DNA of 64,000 bases. Origin: Gemmatimonadaceae bacterium (GTDB lineage Bacteria > Gemmatimonadota > Gemmatimonadetes > Gemmatimonadales > Gemmatimonadaceae). The notes under the pieces were generated by a model. It saw only the letters and a program-made list of their open reading frames with translations, did no database searches and was not told the origin of the DNA. The stretch is from NCBI GenBank assembly GCA_020852815.1, contig JADZAN010000001.1, positions 1 through 64,000 of the forward strand, written 5' to 3'. This document shows positions 1-8,783 of the stretch, in pieces. How positions within the stretch are numbered: the stretch's first letter is position 1; every line of letters begins with the position of its first letter. The translations under genes and the position numbers were made by a program.

Positions 1-88
1 GTTCCCATTCCGAACACGGTCGTTAAGCCCTACAGCGCCGATGGTACTCCGATCGAGAGATCGCGGGAGAGTAGGCCGTCGCCGGCAC
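1..88 (+). rRNA. rrf: 5S ribosomal RNA, 3' part
   Basis: The window opens inside a 5S rRNA. The typical middle (CCGAACACGG, then TTAAGCCC) and the 3' arm (GGGAGAGTAGG, then GCCGTCGCCGGC) are readable. The 5' third lies outside the window, so the exact 3' end, placed near 88, is estimated without its pairing partner. A strong terminator hairpin follows directly, so this is the end of an rRNA operon. Confidence 0.9.
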
Positions 89-93
89 CCCTT

Positions 94-135
94 CGCGGGC
101 CGCATGGATCCCCATGCGGCCCGCGTTCTGTTTTC
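94..135 (+). terminator. rRNA operon intrinsic terminator
   Basis: A perfect 14-bp stem (94-107 pairing with 112-125, loop of 4 nt) is followed by the T-rich stretch TTCTGTTTTC. It lies directly after the 5S gene and before era, so it should end rRNA transcription. Confidence 0.85.
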
Positions 136-139
136 GGTG

Positions 140-145
140 TACCTT
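140..145 (+). promoter_or_regulatory. candidate -10 hexamer of era (TACCTT)
   Basis: TACCTT ends 5 nt before the era ATG, just after the rRNA terminator. No Shine-Dalgarno is visible. The same hexamer sits 6 nt before uvrC. If it is a -10 element, the era message would have almost no leader. No good -35 is visible. Confidence 0.35.
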
Positions 146-150
146 CCATC

Positions 151-1032
151 ATGACTCGCGCTGGCATCGTCACCGTCGTCGGACGCCCTAACGCCGGAAA
201 GTCGACCCTCCTCAACCGGCTGGTCGGCGAAAAGCTCGCGATCACCAGTCCCAAGCCGCAGTCCACGCGCAAGCGCGTCGTCGGGATCCTCACGCGCCCG
301 CACGCCCAGATCATCGTGCACGACACGCCGGGACTCCTCCATCCGCGCTACGCCCTCCACAAGGCGATGCGCAGCGAGGCGCTCGCCGCACTCGACGACG
401 CCGACGTCATCGCGTACCTCGTGGATGGTGCACGCGGCGACGTCCAGCCGCTCATCGAGGTCGCGCGCCTCGATGCCCCGCCGCGCGCCCCGGTGCTGGT
501 CGTGGTCAACAAGGCCGACCTCCTCTCCGCCGAACAGCGCCAACGCCTGGAGGCCGCCAACCCGGATGCGCTCTTCGTCTCTGCGTCCACTGGCGATGGG
601 ATCGACGCCCTCGAGGCACGCCTGGTCTCCTTCCTGCCGGAGAGTCCCTTCCTCTACGACGGCGAGGACATCGCCACGCAGAATCTCCGCTTCTTCGTGG
701 AGGAACTGGTGCGTGAGACGGCGCTCGAGCAACTCGACGACGAGGTTCCATACAGCATCGCCTGCGAGGTAGAGGAGTTCCGGGAGGAAAGCGATCCGGT
801 GTACATTCGCACCGTGCTGTTCGTCGAACGCGAGAGCCAGAAGCACATCGTGATCGGGCGCGAGGGGGAGAGAATCCGCGCGATCGGAACGGCGGCGCGC
901 GCGAAGATCGAGTCACTCGTGGGCGCGCGCGTCTTTCTCGATCTCTGGGTGAAAGTGCTCGATAACTGGCGGCGCAACGAGCGCTCGCTCAAGCGGTTCG
1001 GCTTCGTGATTCCCGAGGATTCCACGTCGTGA
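151..1032 (+). CDS. era: GTPase Era
   Basis: Ribosome-assembly GTPase that binds the 3' end of 16S rRNA during 30S maturation. The 293-residue protein has the usual Era length and layout. The N-terminal G domain has the P-loop GRPNAGKST at residues 11-19, a switch I region near residues 37-46, DTPG at 58-61 and NKAD near residue 121. A C-terminal KH domain has the GREGERI turn. The ATG at 151 places the P-loop where Era proteins have it. The gene follows an rRNA operon and overlaps the next small gene by 4 nt. Confidence 0.97.
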   Translation: MTRAGIVTVVGRPNAGKSTLLNRLVGEKLAITSPKPQSTRKRVVGILTRPHAQIIVHDTPGLLHPRYALHKAMRSEALAALDDADVIAYLVDGARGDVQPLIEVARLDAPPRAPVLVVVNKADLLSAEQRQRLEAANPDALFVSASTGDGIDALEARLVSFLPESPFLYDGEDIATQNLRFFVEELVRETALEQLDDEVPYSIACEVEEFREESDPVYIRTVLFVERESQKHIVIGREGERIRAIGTAARAKIESLVGARVFLDLWVKVLDNWRRNERSLKRFGFVIPEDSTS

Positions 1033-1196
1033 CGCTCTCCCCGAAGTTGCTGGCTGTCCTGGTCTGCCCGCGCTGCAAGGGAGCGCTGGAACACCGCGAG
1101 GAGGAGGCGGTACTCCTCTGTCCGGCGTGCAAGCTCCGCTATCCGATCCGCGACGGAATCCCCATCATGCTCACTGATGAGGCGACGCCCGCTTAG
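1029..1196 (+). CDS. Trm112-family zinc-ribbon protein
   Basis: A 55-residue protein starting at GTG 1029, overlapping the era stop. It has two Cys pairs, CPRC at residues 13-16 and CPAC at 31-34, and ends in the family signature YPIRDGIPIML. That matches the Trm112/YcaR (UPF0434) family, small zinc-ribbon proteins that in other systems activate methyltransferases. The substrate here cannot be read from the sequence. The gene is shorter than common gene-calling cutoffs and starts with GTG, so it is easily missed. Its 3' end overlaps the start of the next gene by 20 nt in another frame. Confidence 0.85.
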   Translation: MTLSPKLLAVLVCPRCKGALEHREEEAVLLCPACKLRYPIRDGIPIMLTDEATPA

Positions 1197-2205
1197 GCGC
1201 CTTCGTCAGACTGCCGTCCACGTCCTGATCGTCGCCGCGCAGATCGCGACGCTGTGCGTGATGCTGTTCGGCTCGCGTCGCGCGCAGGCGCAGGGCGGGA
1301 CGGCAGACCAGGCGGCCCTCTTCCTCCTCCTTCCCGTCTCGGCGCGGGCCGTGGGAATGGGGCAGGCGATGATGGCGGCGAGCGGGACCGGCGACGGCGT
1401 CTGGTGGAATCCCGCCGGCGTTGCCGGCGTCAGGCGCGGCGACGCGGCGCTTCATCATTCGCAGAGCGTGATTGGCACGAGCGAGGCGCTGACTGTCAGC
1501 GCAGCCTCGTCGCCGCTCGGCGTCTTCGCCATAAGCGCCAACATCCTCGACTTCGGCGGCGATATCCCCGCGGTGGACAACCAAGGTAACGTGGTAGGTA
1601 AGATCCTTCCGCGAAACCTTGCCGTGATAGGCACTTACGCCACGACGATCAGGCGCCGCCTCACAGCCGGCGTCTCCTACAAGCTCGTCCAGTTTCGCTT
1701 CGACTGCGAGGGGCTCTGCCCATCGCTCCCCACCAGCCAGTCCTCGACCAGCGCGCTCGACTTCGGCGCACAGTTCGCGCTGCCGACGCGGATCCCGGTG
1801 ACTGTAGGCGCCGCGGTTCGGAATGTCGGCGTGCGGTTGCCATCGGACGAATCGGGAGAGTCCGACCCGCTCCCGACGCGATTGCAGGTGGGGGCATCGG
1901 CGCGATACGTGATTCCCTCGCAGTACGCGGACGATGCCGAGGTCACAGTCTCTGCTGACGTCCTGGACGACTTCCCGCTGGAGAAGCCGCTTCCTCGTGT
2001 TGGCGCTGAGTTCGGATGGGAGAAGACCGCCTTCCTTCGGGCCGGCTATGTCTTCTCGTCGGGATCCACCGAGTCGGGGGGGCCCACGCTGGGCATCGGC
2101 TTCGTTGCTCGGCGACTCGTCATCGACTTCGCTCGTGTGTTTGCCGGGCTCTCGGCAGACGCGGGGCAGGCGCCGACCTATCTTTCGCTCCGTCTCTCGT
2201 TCTGA
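1177..2205 (+). CDS. PorV/PorQ-family outer-membrane beta-barrel protein
   Basis: A 342-residue exported protein. A basic N-terminus and a hydrophobic stretch at about residues 14-32 end in a signal-peptidase-like RAQAQG site. The mature part begins with the family hallmarks: a Gly-rich ARAVGMGQAM segment and the WWNPAGVAG motif. Alternating beta strands run to a C-terminal aromatic residue (LRLSF), as in outer-membrane barrels. PorV/PorQ proteins serve type IX secretion in Bacteroidota; related proteins occur widely without that system, so no T9SS role is claimed. The ATG start overlaps the Trm112-like gene. Confidence 0.75.
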   Translation: MRRRPLRRLRQTAVHVLIVAAQIATLCVMLFGSRRAQAQGGTADQAALFLLLPVSARAVGMGQAMMAASGTGDGVWWNPAGVAGVRRGDAALHHSQSVIGTSEALTVSAASSPLGVFAISANILDFGGDIPAVDNQGNVVGKILPRNLAVIGTYATTIRRRLTAGVSYKLVQFRFDCEGLCPSLPTSQSSTSALDFGAQFALPTRIPVTVGAAVRNVGVRLPSDESGESDPLPTRLQVGASARYVIPSQYADDAEVTVSADVLDDFPLEKPLPRVGAEFGWEKTAFLRAGYVFSSGSTESGGPTLGIGFVARRLVIDFARVFAGLSADAGQAPTYLSLRLSF

Positions 2206-2398
2206 TCGATCGCTGACGGGGACGACGAGCCCACGGACGCCCGCCGAACGCGTCGGGAGCGGGACGACGCGTCTGTCACCGAACGCGAGGCAGATCGTCT
2301 GGACGGTGAGGGGTCGGACGAGACGACTGAACGATCCCGGCGTGCTGTCGAAGGTCGACGCGAGACGGAAGGTGCGACGACACAAGGATTTGCCCGCT

Positions 2399-2427
2399 TT
2401 GACGAGACCTCCCCCGCCGGGTATCTT
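2399..2427 (+). promoter_or_regulatory. sigma-70-type promoter of the GGDEF gene
   Basis: The -35 TTGACG (2399-2404, 5 of 6 to consensus) is followed by exactly 17 nt and the -10 TATCTT (2422-2427, 4 of 6). The expected transcription start is near 2434, about 23 nt before the GTG at 2457. It lies in a 251-nt gap in which I see nothing else. It is among the best promoter matches in the window. Confidence 0.6.
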
Positions 2428-2456
2428 GCGCCCGACCCGCTCACCCCGCCTCTAGC

Positions 2457-3464
2457 GTGCCGCTCCCAACCGCGATGCTGTTCGCCCCGCGAGGAGAGAA
2501 GCTCCCCGCGGCAGTGGCGACGTGGGTGCGGGACCGGGAGTTTGCCCTCGGCGAGGTCGCGACGGGTGACGAACTGCTGTCTATCGCACTGAGGAGTCGC
2601 CCCCGCCTGGTCGTCTTCGACGCACGAGTTGAAGCGGCGGACGCCGAGCTGTGGGATGCGTGCCGGCGCCTCAAGTCGGACTCGTTCACGGGGATCGTGC
2701 CGGCGGTCGTGCTCGTGGGGGGACAGGCAGGGGCGTTCGAGAGCGCGCTGGCCGCCGGCGCCGACGAGATTCTCCGCGCCAATGTGTCGGAGCTGGAGAT
2801 CGTGCAGCGCCTCGACCTCCTCCTTCGTCGCTCTGACCGCGACGTGTACGTGCATCCGTCGACGCGCCTCCCCGGGACGGTCGAGATCGAGGGCGAGATC
2901 GCGCGGCGCATGGGGCGGCGCGAGCTGTTCGCCGTGTGTTACGCCGACCTCGATCACTTCAAGGAGTACAACGACCGCTACAGCTACTACGATGGCGACC
3001 GTGTCATCCGGCTGCTGGCCAAGCTGCTGCACGACGTCGTGAAGGGGATGTGCGGCGAGCGCGGCTTCGTGGGGCACATTGGCGGCGACGATTTCATCTT
3101 CATCATTCCGGCGTCGGAGCTGAACGACATCTGCACGGAGATCGTGACGGTCTTCGACATGCTGGTGCCGTACCAGTACTCGGAGCAGGATCGGCGCGCC
3201 GGCTACTTTTTCGGGAAGGACCGGCGCGGACAGTTGCACCGCGTGCCGCTCATGACGCTCTCGATCGGGGTGGTGACGAACGAGCGCCGCACGTTCCAGA
3301 CGGCGGCGCAGGTGGCGGAACTGGCGACCGAGATGAAGGGGTATGCCAAGACGCTTGCCGGGTCGGTATATACTGTGGATCGTCGGACGGACGCGGTCGC
3401 GCCTGGAGGTGAGGTGACGCCCCCCCGTCCGCAGCGAACCATCAGCGTGATTGACGAGTCATGA
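2457..3464 (+). CDS. GGDEF-domain protein with degenerate receiver-like N-terminus
   Basis: Probable diguanylate cyclase, making c-di-GMP from GTP, or a related sensor (335 aa, GTG start; an in-frame ATG lies at 2475). Residues 1-125 resemble a receiver fold (LVVFDARVEAADAELW, then VPAVVLVGG) but I cannot identify a normal phospho-acceptor. The GGDEF domain has the substrate segment ADLDHFKEYNDRYSYYDGD, keeping the Asp equivalent to PleD D344, and a signature GGDDF instead of GG[DE]EF. No RxxD inhibitory site is visible before it, so product inhibition is unlikely. The Glu-to-Asp change makes catalysis uncertain. The stop overlaps the next gene (ATGA). Confidence 0.75.
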   Translation: MPLPTAMLFAPRGEKLPAAVATWVRDREFALGEVATGDELLSIALRSRPRLVVFDARVEAADAELWDACRRLKSDSFTGIVPAVVLVGGQAGAFESALAAGADEILRANVSELEIVQRLDLLLRRSDRDVYVHPSTRLPGTVEIEGEIARRMGRRELFAVCYADLDHFKEYNDRYSYYDGDRVIRLLAKLLHDVVKGMCGERGFVGHIGGDDFIFIIPASELNDICTEIVTVFDMLVPYQYSEQDRRAGYFFGKDRRGQLHRVPLMTLSIGVVTNERRTFQTAAQVAELATEMKGYAKTLAGSVYTVDRRTDAVAPGGEVTPPRPQRTISVIDES

Positions 3465-4528
3465 ACGTCTCGTGCCCGGATTGCCACTCCGTATTTCGCG
3501 TCGATCCCGCCAAGGTGACGGGTGCCAACCTCCGTGCGCGGTGCTCGATTTGCGGCGGCCTGATTCCGGTTGGTGCGAGCGTTCGGTGGGCGGACGAGTT
3601 CCCGAGCTCCACGGCGCGCGCGCCTGAAGCGATACCCGCACGCGCCGAGCGGGAGTCGTCAGCCGCAACGCCGTACGCGCCGCCGATTGTTGCAGCTGAC
3701 GCACCGACGAGTGCCGCCGCGCCGCCGGCCGCCGACGTTCGCGATGCGGCCAGTGCGGCCAGTGCGGCCCATGCGGCCACTTCGAACGCCGCCGGCGCTG
3801 CGTCCGTGCGCGATGTCGCGCCGTTGGCGGCGATCCCGTCAGAGCGCGCACCGACGCCGCCTGTCGCGCCGGACGTTCGTGTTGCGCCGGATGCGCGCGT
3901 GGCACCGGCGCGGGAGGGACGGGAAGCGTTAGGCGCCAGCGGCGCGGTTCCGCCCTTTGTGCCGTCTCGCCGTCCGACGCCAGTGACGCCCGCACTCGGC
4001 GCGCCGCTCGTGGGCCCTCCTGCGGTGCCTCGCGTGGCGGTTCCGCCGTTCGCACCGGCGAGCATCCCCGCGGCGCCGCTCGTGTCGACTCCGGATTCCG
4101 CGGTGCCGTATGCACCTGCGCCGGTCCCTGCCGAGAGCGCGCCGGCGCCGGTTCCTCCCGCGGCAGCGGCGCCTGTTTCGCCAGCGCCAGGGGCGTCTGC
4201 GTCGTTGACGTCGCCCGCCGCGCCCGCGTCTCCCGCGTCTCCCGCGCAATCGACGCCTCGGCGGCCGATCAACCCGTTCTTGTCCAACGATCCGAACCAG
4301 AAGGCGCGTCGCCTCGCGCGCGCGCTGGTGTCGGACATGGTGGCGTACCATCCGCAGAAGCGAGAGGAAGGCTCGCGCGCGGGGACGCTCAAGCAGCTCT
4401 TTCGCGAGGAGATCAAGAAGAGCTACGAGGAATACGTGGAGCAGGTGGGGCGCGAGTTCGCCGAGAGCACGACGCACTTCCAGGAAGCGCTGAACGACGT
4501 GCTGGCCGGGGGGAAGCGGCTGTTCTAG
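3461..4528 (+). CDS. MJ0042-type zinc-ribbon protein with long Ala/Pro-rich linker
   Basis: Function unknown (355 aa). The N-terminus is a zinc ribbon with Cys at residues 5, 8, 28 and 31, like the MJ0042/zinc_ribbon_5 domain found in regulators and gliding-motility-type proteins. Residues of about 55-265 are low-complexity Ala/Pro/Val. An ordered, charged C-terminal domain of about 85 residues follows (NPFLSNDPNQKARRLARAL onward), with helices containing EEIKKSYEEYVEQ. The gene is translationally coupled to the GGDEF gene through an ATGA overlap, so a role in the same signalling output is possible but unproven. Confidence 0.7.
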   Translation: MNVSCPDCHSVFRVDPAKVTGANLRARCSICGGLIPVGASVRWADEFPSSTARAPEAIPARAERESSAATPYAPPIVAADAPTSAAAPPAADVRDAASAASAAHAATSNAAGAASVRDVAPLAAIPSERAPTPPVAPDVRVAPDARVAPAREGREALGASGAVPPFVPSRRPTPVTPALGAPLVGPPAVPRVAVPPFAPASIPAAPLVSTPDSAVPYAPAPVPAESAPAPVPPAAAAPVSPAPGASASLTSPAAPASPASPAQSTPRRPINPFLSNDPNQKARRLARALVSDMVAYHPQKREEGSRAGTLKQLFREEIKKSYEEYVEQVGREFAESTTHFQEALNDVLAGGKRLF

Positions 4529-4551
4529 GGCAGGGGTGGCGTCGCGCGGGG

Positions 4552-4580
4552 TAGAACGCCGGAGCGGAGGCCACTATCTT
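4552..4580 (+). promoter_or_regulatory. weak candidate promoter upstream of prfB
   Basis: TAGAAC (4552-4557, 3 of 6 to the -35 consensus), 17 nt, then TATCTT (4575-4580), the same -10 hexamer as the GGDEF promoter. It would give a leader of about 84 nt before the prfB ATG. The -35 is poor. Confidence 0.3.
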
Positions 4581-4670
4581 CCGAACGCAGCAAGGCGAAC
4601 ACCGGACGGGCCGTTCTCCGCAGGGGAGGGCGGCTCGACTTACATGCGGACTCGCGGAGAGCACACACCG

Positions 4671-5799
4671 ATGGCCGACACCGAACGCGCGCGCACCCTC
4701 GCCGGATATGACGAGCGGTTGACCGAGCTGCGGAGGTATCTTTGACCTCGCCGGCAAGCGCGAGAGCCTAACGGCGCTCGAGCACCAGATGACAGGCGCC
4801 GGATTCTGGGACGACCAGGAGCGCGCGCGCGACGTGGTGCAGCGGGTCAAGGCGCTCAAGGGGTGGATCGAGCCATTCGACCGGATCGAGGGACGCGTGC
4901 GCAGCGCGGCCGAACTCGACGAGCTGTTGGAGGCGGAGCCCGATGACGAGATGCGGCGAGACCTCGACCAGGAGACGTCGTCGATCGAGTCGTCGCTGCG
5001 GGAGTACGAGCTTCGGTCGCTGCTGCAGGGGCCCGACGACTTCCGCGACGCGCAAGTGGAGATCGCGGCGGGGGCGGGCGGGACGGAAGCGATGGACTGG
5101 GCGCAGATGCTCCTGCGCATGTACACGCGCTGGGCCGAGCGTCACGGGTTCTCGATCGAGATCCTCGACATGTCGGAGGGCGAGGAGGCGGGGATCAAGG
5201 GAGCGGTGGTCGAGATCAAGGGGCAGTATGCGTACGGCTTCCTGCGTCCGGAGACTGGGGTCCACCGCCTGGTGCGCATCTCGCCGTTCGACTCCAACGC
5301 CCGCCGGCACACGAGCTTTGCCTCGGTCTTCGTCTATCCCGTGGTGGACGAGGAGATCAACATCGAGATCCGCGAGGAGGACATCAAGATGGACGTCTTC
5401 CGGGCCAGCGGAGCGGGCGGTCAGCACGTCAACAAGACAAGTTCGGCGGTGCGCCTGACGCACATTCCGAGCGGTGTCGTCGTCTCGTCGCAGCAGGAGC
5501 GATCGCAGTTCAAGAACAAGGCGACGGCGATGAAGCAGCTGAAGAACAGGCTCTACCAGATCGAGGCAGACAAGCAGGCGGCCGCGAAGGCCAAGCTCGA
5601 CGCCACCAAGTCCGACGTGTCCTTCGGGAGCCAGATTCGCAGCTACGTCTTCCAGCCGTACACCATGGTGAACGACCACCGCACCGAACTGAAGATCCCC
5701 GATGTGCAGCGCATCATGGACGGCGACATCGACGCGTTCATCGAGGCGTACCTCAAGCAATTTGGCGCCGGCGCGCCGGGCGCCTCGGAGATGGCATGA
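4671..5799 (+). CDS. prfB: peptide chain release factor 2 (programmed +1 frameshift)
   Basis: Release factor 2 terminates translation at UGA and UAA. The coding sequence is join(4671..4742, 4744..5799), 375 aa. An in-frame TGA at 4743-4745 is bypassed by a +1 shift on CTT-T, as in E. coli prfB, and the product reads through from LRRYL to DLAGKRESL, matching RF2. Frame 2 contains the SPF stop-recognition tripeptide (VRISPFDSNARRHTS) and the catalytic GGQ loop (SGAGGQHVNK). The ATG at 4671 gives an RF2-like N-terminus, with GGAGAG as a plausible ribosome site upstream. The stop overlaps lysS by 4 nt. Confidence 0.95.
4731..4746 (+). promoter_or_regulatory. prfB programmed frameshift signal
   Basis: CGGAGGTATCTTTGAC: an internal Shine-Dalgarno-like GGAGG (4732-4736), three bases, the slippery codon CTT (4740-4742) and the in-frame stop TGA (4743-4745) followed by C. 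Order and spacing match the known E. coli site. Low RF2 slows termination at the TGA and favours the shift, so RF2 regulates its own synthesis. Confidence 0.93.
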
Positions 5800-7331
5800 G
5801 CGAGGACCTCAACTTTGTCCTGAAGGCCCGGCGCGAGAAGCTGGCGCAGCTCGAGTCGTTAGGCGTGGCGCCCTTCGCGTACGGATTTGACGCGACGCAC
5901 GACACCGTGCAGGCGCTGCGCGCCCTGCCGGCCGGTGAGGAGGAGGGGCCGCGCGTGGCGGTGGCCGGCCGCATCGTGGCCTGGCGCCCGCACGGCAAGA
6001 CGATTTTCGGGCACGTGGCCGACACGCACTCGCGCCTGCAGGTGTACTTCCGCAAGGACGAACTGGGCGAGGAGGTCTTCGCCCAGTTGGCGTTGTTCGA
6101 CATCGGCGACATCATCGGCGTGGACGGGACGCTGTTCCGCACACGCACGGGCGAGACGACGGTGAAGGTCGCACGCGCCACGATGCTCGCGAAGTCGCTG
6201 CGCCCGCTCCCGTACGGCAAGGACGAGATCGTGGACGGGAAGGTCGTGCGGCATTCCGGCTTTGCCGACCCGGAGATGCGCTATCGCCAGCGCTACGCCG
6301 ACCTGGCGGTGAACGCCGACGTGCGGCGCCGCTTCGTGGCCCGCTCGCGGATGATCACCGAGGTGCGCCGCGCGCTGGACGCGCTGGGCTATCTCGAGGT
6401 GGAGACGCCCGTGTTGCAGCCGCTGTACGGCGGCGCGGCGGCGCGCCCGTTCACCACGCACCACAACGCGCTCGACATGCCGCTCTACCTGCGGATTGCC
6501 GACGAGCTGTACCTCAAGCGCCTGGTGGTGGGCGGGCTCGACCGCGTGTACGAGATCGGCCACGACTTCCGGAACGAGGGGATCGACCGGACGCACAATC
6601 CGGAGTTCACGATGCTCGAGTTCTACGAGGCGTATGCCGACTACACCGTGATGATGGGGCGCGTGGAGTCGCTGCTCATTCGCGCCTCGGATGCGGTGCG
6701 GGGGGTGCTGTCGCCGGACGCGGTCGGTGCGGAGGAGCGATTGCTGCTGACGGACGAGGGGTGCGTCGACGTCCCGCGCTTCACGCCGCCCTTTCCGCGC
6801 ATCGAGTGGGTCCCGTCGCTCAACCAGGCGCTGGGCGCCGATTGCATGAGGGCCGACCTCGCGTCGCTGCGGCAGATGGCGCACCGGATCGGCGTCCACA
6901 AGGTGGAGTCGCTCTCCCGCCCCAAGCTGCTGGACGAGATGTTCCAGGCGCTGGTGGAGTCACGGATCGACGCGCCGACCTTCGTGGTGGACTACCCGGT
7001 TGAGCTTTCGCCGCTCGCCAAGCCCAAGCGTGGCGTGGAAGGACTCACCGAGCGCTTCGAGCTGTTCGCCAAGGGAAAGGAATTGGCGAACGCCTTCAGC
7101 GAGCTCAACGACCCGCTCGACCAGCGCCGCCGCTTCGAGGCGCAGGCGCGGCTCAAGGCGGAGGGCGACGAGGAGGCGAGCGGCGTCGACGAGGACTATT
7201 TGCGCGCGATGGAGTACGGAATGCCGCCGATGGGTGGCGTTGGGATCGGGATGGACCGATTGTTCATGTACCTCTCGTCGTCGGCCAACATCCGCGACGT
7301 GATCCTCTTTCCCACGATGCGCCCCGAATGA
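5796..7331 (+). CDS. lysS: lysyl-tRNA synthetase, class II
   Basis: Charges tRNA-Lys (511 aa, normal length for LysS). An N-terminal OB-fold anticodon-binding domain covers about residues 50-150 (VAVAGRIVAWRPHGKTIF). The class II core follows: motif 1 around RSRMITEVRRALDALGYLEV, motif 2 around DFRNEGIDRTHNPEFTMLE and motif 3 GVGIGMDRLFM near the C-terminus. The ATG overlaps the prfB stop as ATGA, and the following permease gene again overlaps by 4 nt, so these genes form one operon. Confidence 0.97.
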   Translation: MSEDLNFVLKARREKLAQLESLGVAPFAYGFDATHDTVQALRALPAGEEEGPRVAVAGRIVAWRPHGKTIFGHVADTHSRLQVYFRKDELGEEVFAQLALFDIGDIIGVDGTLFRTRTGETTVKVARATMLAKSLRPLPYGKDEIVDGKVVRHSGFADPEMRYRQRYADLAVNADVRRRFVARSRMITEVRRALDALGYLEVETPVLQPLYGGAAARPFTTHHNALDMPLYLRIADELYLKRLVVGGLDRVYEIGHDFRNEGIDRTHNPEFTMLEFYEAYADYTVMMGRVESLLIRASDAVRGVLSPDAVGAEERLLLTDEGCVDVPRFTPPFPRIEWVPSLNQALGADCMRADLASLRQMAHRIGVHKVESLSRPKLLDEMFQALVESRIDAPTFVVDYPVELSPLAKPKRGVEGLTERFELFAKGKELANAFSELNDPLDQRRRFEAQARLKAEGDEEASGVDEDYLRAMEYGMPPMGGVGIGMDRLFMYLSSSANIRDVILFPTMRPE

Positions 7332-8578
7332 GCGGGATCGAGTTCGACATCGCCTGGCGATACCTGCGCAGCCGGCGCGGGAGCAAGCTGCTGTCCTTCA
7401 TTAGCGTGATCGCCATCGGCGGCGTGATCGTGGGCGTCAGCGCGCTGATCGTCGTCATGGGGGTGATGAACGGACTGCAGCGAGACCTGCGCGAGAAGAT
7501 CCTCATCGGCTCGCCCGACATTCGCGTGCTGAGCTACGGCGAGGACCTCACGATCAACGACTGGCAGTCGGTGATGGCGCGGGTGAAGAAGGAGCCCGGG
7601 GTCACCGCGGTGGCGCCGTTCGTCCTCACGCAGGGGCTGCTGAGCACGGGACACGACTACGTGGAAGGGGCGTACGTCTCGGGCATCGAGCCGCAGTCGC
7701 GCGACGCGATCGACGTGACGAGCATCCGGCATCATGCGATCCAGGGCGACTTCCGCTTTGCCTCGTCGGACGGACTGCAGCGCGGCGTCGTGCTGGGAAA
7801 GATCCTCGCCTCGCGTCTCAACGCATACCCGGGCGACACGATCACGATCATGACGATCTCGGGGACCAAGGTGAACCGCGCCACGGGGACGTTTGTCCCG
7901 CGCCCGGTTCGCTTCGAGGTTACCGGGACCTTCGAGACCGGGATGTACGAGTACGACAATGCCTACGTCTTCATGTCGCTGGCGGCGGCGCAGGACATTG
8001 CGGGGCTCGAGGGCGCGGTCACCGGGCTCGAGGTGAAGACGACCGATCGCTGGAGTGCCCCCGAGATCGCGCCCGTGCTCGCCCAACGCCTGGGCTTTCC
8101 CTATCGAACCGTCGATTGGCAGGAGCAGAACTCGTCGCTCTTCCAGGCGCTCAAGCTCGAGAAGCTCGGCATGGGGGTCATCCTCCTCCTCATCGTCGTT
8201 GTCGCGGCGTTCAACATCGTGAGCAACCTGACGATGGTGGTCGCCGACAAGACGCGCGAAATCGGGATCCTCAAGGCGATGGGGATGACGGCGAAGTCGG
8301 TTCGAAGGGTCTTTCTTACGCAGGGGCTGGTGATCGGCGTGGCAGGGACAATGCTGGGGCTCTGCCTGGGACTGATCGTCTCGGTCGCGGTGGGGAAGTA
8401 CAAGATCATCAAGCTCGACCCGGCCATCTATTTCATCGACCATCTCCCGGTCACCACCGAGTGGACCGACGTCCTGCTCACCGTGCTGGCGTCGGTCCTG
8501 ATTGCCGGCCTGGCGACGCTCTACCCGGCGCAGCAGGCCGCGAAGCTGTATCCGATCGAGGCGATCCGGCACGAGTAG
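7328..8578 (+). CDS. LolC/LolE-family lipoprotein-releasing ABC permease
   Basis: Inner-membrane permease expected to extract lipoproteins for transfer to the outer membrane (416 aa). The architecture is the FtsX/MacB type: one TM helix near residues 20-45 after the typical FDIAWRYLRSRRGSKLLSFIS start, a periplasmic domain of about 220 residues, then three TM helices (about 275-300, 320-350 and 375-400). An ATPase gene of the LolD type follows about 200 nt later. Only one permease gene is present here, so it may work as a homodimer unless a LolE lies elsewhere. Confidence 0.88.
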   Translation: MSGIEFDIAWRYLRSRRGSKLLSFISVIAIGGVIVGVSALIVVMGVMNGLQRDLREKILIGSPDIRVLSYGEDLTINDWQSVMARVKKEPGVTAVAPFVLTQGLLSTGHDYVEGAYVSGIEPQSRDAIDVTSIRHHAIQGDFRFASSDGLQRGVVLGKILASRLNAYPGDTITIMTISGTKVNRATGTFVPRPVRFEVTGTFETGMYEYDNAYVFMSLAAAQDIAGLEGAVTGLEVKTTDRWSAPEIAPVLAQRLGFPYRTVDWQEQNSSLFQALKLEKLGMGVILLLIVVVAAFNIVSNLTMVVADKTREIGILKAMGMTAKSVRRVFLTQGLVIGVAGTMLGLCLGLIVSVAVGKYKIIKLDPAIYFIDHLPVTTEWTDVLLTVLASVLIAGLATLYPAQQAAKLYPIEAIRHE

Positions 8579-8580
8579 CC

Positions 8581-8621
8581 GCGTCAGGTGCGCCGCGCTT
8601 GGCGCGCCGGCCCGGTGACGC
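8581..8621 (+). terminator. possible stem-loop after the permease gene
   Basis: GCGTCA (8581-8586) can pair with TGACGC (8616-8621), and inside it GGTGCGCC (8587-8594) pairs with GGCGCGCC (8601-8608) with one wobble. It begins 3 nt after the permease stop. There is no T-run, so it may be an attenuator or a processing structure instead of a true terminator. Confidence 0.35.
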
Positions 8622-8783
8622 GGCAGAGCCGGCGGGAACCGGGTCTCGCCCGATCGGGCTAGTTGTGTACGTGGAGGGGTGCGTGCGAGCGTGAGGCACG
8701 CGGGGGTCGCCTATCGGGGCGACACATCCCGCGGAGGCGTCCTTGCGCAACAAATCCAGTCGCTGCCACGAGGGCGAGAACGG

